Assembly: GCA_902573085.1 (NCBI GenBank)
Contig: CACGHY010000011.1
Location: forward strand, 1 to 36,448
Length of the DNA stretch: 36,448 nt
Source: an uncultured Candidatus Poseidoniales archaeon
GTDB taxonomy: Archaea; Thermoplasmatota; Poseidoniia; Poseidoniales; Thalassarchaeaceae
Direction: 5' to 3'
The notes under the pieces were generated by a model that was not told the DNA's origin, made no database searches, and was given only the letters and a program-made list of their open reading frames with translations. Both the position numbers and the translations under genes were made by a program. Of this stretch, positions 33,322 through 36,448 are shown in pieces. How positions within the stretch are numbered: position 1 is the stretch's first letter; the number at the start of each line of letters is the position of its first letter.

Positions 33322-35277
33322 ATGACAAGCGAAACTTCTGGATGGTACGCGAGACTGGATCATGAGTGTCCCGAAAGGACCCAGCAGATCAAAATCTGGC
33401 TCGATTCATGGATGGAAGCCACCAAGAAAGGAATCCCAATAGCCGCTACTCTTCCAAACAATTGGCCAACTCTTCCTGCAGGTCTGCTCAGTAATCCTGG
33501 AACGGTGCTAGACCATCTAATCGCTAGGTTTGACGCCCAGAGCGATGGTCGTTCTCCGAGGGGAGTTTACGCCCCTCCAGCACGATTTGTCGATGCGATA
33601 CTAAACGACGAGTTGCAACATGGAAGAAACAAGAAAAAGGAGCCTCCAGCTACACTCTCTTTGGCTGCGCTACCTCCTAGTTTCAGAGGATTTGCAAAGC
33701 AGATTAACGAGAATATCGACGATGATGGTAGCTCCGAAAGCGATAGGCCGGAAACGGAAAATAGGACGTTGTCAGGAGTCCCGATTCCGTTTGCTGACCC
33801 CTGTGTGGGGGGCGGTCTCTTCGTTGAGAGAATATTGAGGATACACTCAGAAAGAATCTCAGGAAGAACCCCGAACGAGAGGAGAGAGGACACTCTTCGA
33901 CTCCTTGAGGGACTGCAGTTAGTGGATAGTTCCGAAGTGGCGGTGACCTCTGCTAGGAAGAGAATCGTGATTGTTCTCGCAAGGCTAGGGCTTGTAGACC
34001 TAGATGGGGAAGGGGACGAAGGAAAGATTGGTATGAGTGAGGCAGAAATGATCATCGAGAGTAACGTTCGTTGCGTTGATCCCCTACTCGGCGAGTGGCC
34101 CTGGAAAGAAGGACCTATGCTCCTAGTTTCACGCCCTCCATGGCTCAGGATCAAAGATAGATTTCGAGGACATCCAGATGGGAGTGCACTTAGAAAGAGG
34201 CTTTCTGGTCGGCTAAAGGATTTTCAGGAATCGGACGGAAGAACCAGATTCTCTGCAATTAAAGGGAATGTGAACCTATACAGACTCTACATCGAGAGAT
34301 CAATGCAGTTGTGCCAGATTGGAGGGAGAGTCAGACTAGTAGTACCCAGCTCAGTTCTGAGAGAGAAAAGCAGCTTACCGCTCAGAAAGCTGTTGGTTGA
34401 GTCAAACCAATGGGATTCAGTTTGGTCATTTCCGGAGGACCAGAAGCTGCTCTTTGGAGGTTCACAAGGAGTATCAGTAATCGGTGTGACCGTCGGGGAA
34501 GTTACCGATGTCCTAACCAGCTTCGGGCCTTTGCAAATCGATGACCTATCATCGGGCAAGGGTCTGGTGTCTGATGCTCCATTCTTTGAGTTAGAAAGAG
34601 GGCCTTGGTCATCATGGACGGATGCGTCGTGGGCTGTTCCGAAGATGCCCAGATCGACAATTGAAAGGTCCAGAACCCTGTCAGCAATAGGAAAACTAGC
34701 CGATAAGCCCCGTCTGGTCGAAGATGGGACGGGTTTGAATCCGAGTACTAGAGCTATCAAGGTCAGAGTAGGAGAAGTTGAGAGGTCTTCTTGGGAGAAC
34801 GAAATATGCGAATGGAGGGATGGGCTTGTTCCATTCATAAGGGCGTCTCACATTCACTTTGAGAATGGTATAGGGGTTATTAGACACCCCGCTTTCGATG
34901 ATAAGAACATAGGCGAACTAGAGCTCAATAGTTCAGGATGGTCGGGACCGAAAAATATGGCTGTCCAGTCTAGAATCGTGTGTCAAGCGGTGGTGAGTCC
35001 CAACTCTGAGAGGAGGTTGGTTTGGGCGGTTGTTCCGAAGGGCTGCGTTATCGGGAACTCGGTAAGCTTCCTAGATCTCCCTTCTGAGGTTACAGAGCGT
35101 CTAAAAGATAGGTTTGGAGCCATTGAAGAGGGTTTGAAAGTCCTGGCTAGCCAACTGAATTCAGAAGACCTTGATCTGTGGTCCAAAGCTTGGGCAGCAA
35201 ATAACAATGTGAACAACTATGAAATTGAGACTCTGCCCTTCGAGATAGAAGGTGGAGAGTTTGGATTACCGGCATAG
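33322..35277 (+). CDS. N6-adenine DNA methylase-like protein with altered NPPY motif
   Basis: A 651-residue protein resembling Eco57I/type IIG-style adenine-N6 methylases. After an N-terminal region with GVYAPPARFVDAILNDEL (the 'G.yyTP..vv..m' segment), motif I reads FADPCVGGGLFVERILRIHS (about residues 153-172), followed by GLQLVDSSEVAVTSARKRIV. Motif IV, normally NPPY/F/W, reads LLVSRPPWLRIKDRF, with Arg in place of the catalytic Asn. Later blocks match the family (NLYRLYIERSMQLCQIGGRV, LVVPSSVLREKSSLPLRKLL). A C-terminal region (about 490-651) resembles a target-recognition domain (SGWSGPKNMAVQSRIVCQAV). No nuclease motif is obvious. The Asn replacement suggests a DNA-binding pseudo-enzyme or changed chemistry. 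Confidence 0.75.
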   Translation: MTSETSGWYARLDHECPERTQQIKIWLDSWMEATKKGIPIAATLPNNWPTLPAGLLSNPGTVLDHLIARFDAQSDGRSPRGVYAPPARFVDAILNDELQHGRNKKKEPPATLSLAALPPSFRGFAKQINENIDDDGSSESDRPETENRTLSGVPIPFADPCVGGGLFVERILRIHSERISGRTPNERREDTLRLLEGLQLVDSSEVAVTSARKRIVIVLARLGLVDLDGEGDEGKIGMSEAEMIIESNVRCVDPLLGEWPWKEGPMLLVSRPPWLRIKDRFRGHPDGSALRKRLSGRLKDFQESDGRTRFSAIKGNVNLYRLYIERSMQLCQIGGRVRLVVPSSVLREKSSLPLRKLLVESNQWDSVWSFPEDQKLLFGGSQGVSVIGVTVGEVTDVLTSFGPLQIDDLSSGKGLVSDAPFFELERGPWSSWTDASWAVPKMPRSTIERSRTLSAIGKLADKPRLVEDGTGLNPSTRAIKVRVGEVERSSWENEICEWRDGLVPFIRASHIHFENGIGVIRHPAFDDKNIGELELNSSGWSGPKNMAVQSRIVCQAVVSPNSERRLVWAVVPKGCVIGNSVSFLDLPSEVTERLKDRFGAIEEGLKVLASQLNSEDLDLWSKAWAANNNVNNYEIETLPFEIEGGEFGLPA

Positions 35278-35419
35278 CAAAAGAACTTGTTGAGATAATT
35301 AGCAGGTTTAGGATTTCGGTTTCCTAGTTACGGAAAAACACCCATATCTAGAATGGATTAATATCCATGGTTTGCATACGAGGGACGTTCCGAACTTGGA
35401 ATGCGTTTAGGAGAGCAGT
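35278..35419. other. intergenic region with a small palindrome
   Basis: AT-rich gap between the methylase-like gene and the THEP1 gene. It contains a perfect inverted repeat ATGGAT-TAAT-ATCCAT (35353-35368) whose centre could double as a TATA element for the downstream gene, 52 bases or more before its ATG. A GGAG ribosome site lies just before 35420. No gene is seen here. Confidence 0.35.
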
Positions 35420-35998
35420 ATGGGAATCAATCCAAAGATCGGGATTACTGGTCTCCCACGCTCGGGAAAGTCTGCTGTACTTCAGAAAGTAGTTGACATG
35501 ATCACCGAAGAGGGTAGTGGCTTCAGGAGGACTAAGGGGCCTAGTCCCCCTGAACACATTATTGGAGGCATGAGGTCGGAGCCAGTAATAGAGAACGGAG
35601 AGAGGGTCGGATATGCTTGCGTGAACATTCTCACAGGTGAGAAAGGAGTAATGGCCCATAGAGAAATAGACTCAAGGAACCGCATACTTGGTTTTGGGAT
35701 AGACCCGAGTGAGATCGATAGGGTCGCGGTTCCCGCGATCATAGACAGTATAGGAAACTGTGAGATCCTGGTGATAGACGAGGTTGGTAAATTCACCGTT
35801 GAAAGTGAGGGTTTTGTCAATTCGGTTAGGTTGGCACTGGAGCATGACCTGCCTACTCTGCTTACTCTGCATAAGAAAAGTCGTCACCCCCTATTGCAGG
35901 ACATCAGGAGGAGGGACGATGCGCGAATACTGGAGGTGACTCCAGTAAACAGATCCCTGCTTCCATACAAGATTCACAAATTAATCCAAGAGTTGTGA
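35420..35998 (+). CDS. THEP1-type nucleoside-triphosphatase
   Basis: A 192-residue P-loop NTPase of the THEP1 (COG1618) family; characterised members hydrolyse ATP, GTP and other NTPs slowly, and the cellular role is unknown. Walker A is GITGLPRSGKSAVL (about residues 8-21), followed by GFRRTK, and Walker B is EILVIDEVGKFTVES, with IDEVGK the family hallmark. LLTLHKKSRHPLLQDIR follows as expected. Length is normal. A GGAG element seven bases before the ATG supports the start. It is separated from its neighbours by 142 and 46 bases and may be transcribed alone or with the small membrane protein. Confidence 0.92.
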   Translation: MGINPKIGITGLPRSGKSAVLQKVVDMITEEGSGFRRTKGPSPPEHIIGGMRSEPVIENGERVGYACVNILTGEKGVMAHREIDSRNRILGFGIDPSEIDRVAVPAIIDSIGNCEILVIDEVGKFTVESEGFVNSVRLALEHDLPTLLTLHKKSRHPLLQDIRRRDDARILEVTPVNRSLLPYKIHKLIQEL

Positions 35999-36044
35999 TA
36001 CTAACTTAGGTCAAGTTGATTCGGAGTTTCGAACTCGTTAGGCC

Positions 36045-36401
36045 ATGGACTCCCCGGCCTCGAGGATGAGCAGGCTACTTTCGGGATTCATTCTCTGTCT
36101 CTTGGGAGTAACATCCATTGCAGTGATAGATGGTAGGTTTACTGATTTTTCAGAGTTCGGAGTCTTCTCTGTTGTCTGTGCAATCTCGGTCTTGGCATCG
36201 ATTCTTCTTGTTTCATTAGCAGCTGGTAGAAGGAGGGAACACGGGAGATGGCCTACAGATTCAATGATCAGTAGAGAGGGGGAGGAGGCGATGATATCTA
36301 GGATAGAGAAAGAAAGGGATGAGGCCAGCATGCAGGGTCTTAGTTCCAAATGGGCTAGGATGGAGATGCAGCATCTGGAGTCAAAACACAGTGAGGAGTA
36401 G
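36045..36401 (+). CDS. small membrane protein, unknown function
   Basis: A 118-residue protein with two hydrophobic segments (SGFILCLLGVTSIAVI, about residues 13-28, and FSVVCAISVLASILLVSLAA, about 41-60). An Arg-rich turn and a charged helical tail of about 55 residues follow (SRIEKERDEASMQGLSSKWA). The tail is probably cytoplasmic by the positive-inside rule. I do not recognise the family. Both termini are complete, and the final 47 bases of the window after it hold no further gene. Confidence 0.6.
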   Translation: MDSPASRMSRLLSGFILCLLGVTSIAVIDGRFTDFSEFGVFSVVCAISVLASILLVSLAAGRRREHGRWPTDSMISREGEEAMISRIEKERDEASMQGLSSKWARMEMQHLESKHSEE

Positions 36402-36448
36402 GGAGCGAAAACTTGACCCCATGTCCACTACACGCAGGGATTGGTAAT

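Noticed and set aside
36402-36448. Start of another gene at the right edge
   Set aside because: The only ATG there (about 36420) reaches a stop after eight codons.

Overview
The window is a stretch of archaeal chromosome. The evidence is a D-family DNA polymerase large subunit (DP2), an archaeal primase large subunit (PriL), a KEOPS Pcc1 subunit, DUF373, an MptE-type pterin diphosphokinase, archaeal phosphopantothenate synthetase and a complete archaellum (archaeal flagellum) gene set. The mix of euryarchaeal replication genes, halophile-like archaellin N-termini, very short intergenic gaps and moderate GC suggests a marine Thermoplasmatota-type euryarchaeon, most likely Marine Group II (Poseidoniales). 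That lineage call is inference from gene content and was not tested against a database.

Layout, left to right. 1-2129 (+): C-terminal part of an M32 carboxypeptidase, then a PQQ/WD-like beta-propeller protein. 2130-2833: no protein gene; it holds a GC-rich, purine-rich region with many tetraloop hairpins, read here as a large structured RNA of unknown class. 2834-6002 (-): a class II fumarase with an N-terminal ribbon-helix-helix DNA-binding domain, a cyclophilin, a tRNA-binding OB-fold protein and PyrE. 6131-9964 (+): DP2. 9957-18628 (-): the archaellum cluster, transcribed right to left as archaellin 2, archaellin 1, FlaC/D/E-like, FlaF, FlaG, FlaH, FlaI, FlaJ and the prearchaellin peptidase FlaK. 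FlaI is split by one extra base in a run of eight G/C pairs. 18717-24876 (-): a coupled pair just upstream of the archaellins, a coiled-coil/beta protein and a 1704-residue exported, membrane-anchored protein built of CARDB/NEW3-like beta domains. 25006-26187 (+): a membrane-anchored protein with two YfaP-like (DUF2135) domains. 26184-26951 (-): MptE. 27016-31355 (+): PriL, then a tightly coupled run DUF373, Pcc1, NadC and phosphopantothenate synthetase. 31371-32558 (-): an isopropylmalate/isocitrate-type dehydrogenase. 32656-36401 (+): an unknown protein, an N6-adenine methylase-like protein lacking the catalytic Asn, a THEP1 NTPase and a small membrane protein.

The genes fall into housekeeping blocks (replication; NAD, CoA, pterin and pyrimidine synthesis; TCA cycle) around one large motility and surface block. 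The motility block has visibly higher GC than its flanks in hand-sampled lines. The items most worth following up are the unassigned structured RNA, the RHH-fumarase fusion with paired palindromes 11 bp apart in its own promoter, the giant CARDB/coiled-coil module beside the archaellum, the flaI homopolymer frameshift and the methylase-like protein with an altered NPPY motif. No CRISPR array, insertion sequence, tRNA or rRNA was seen.
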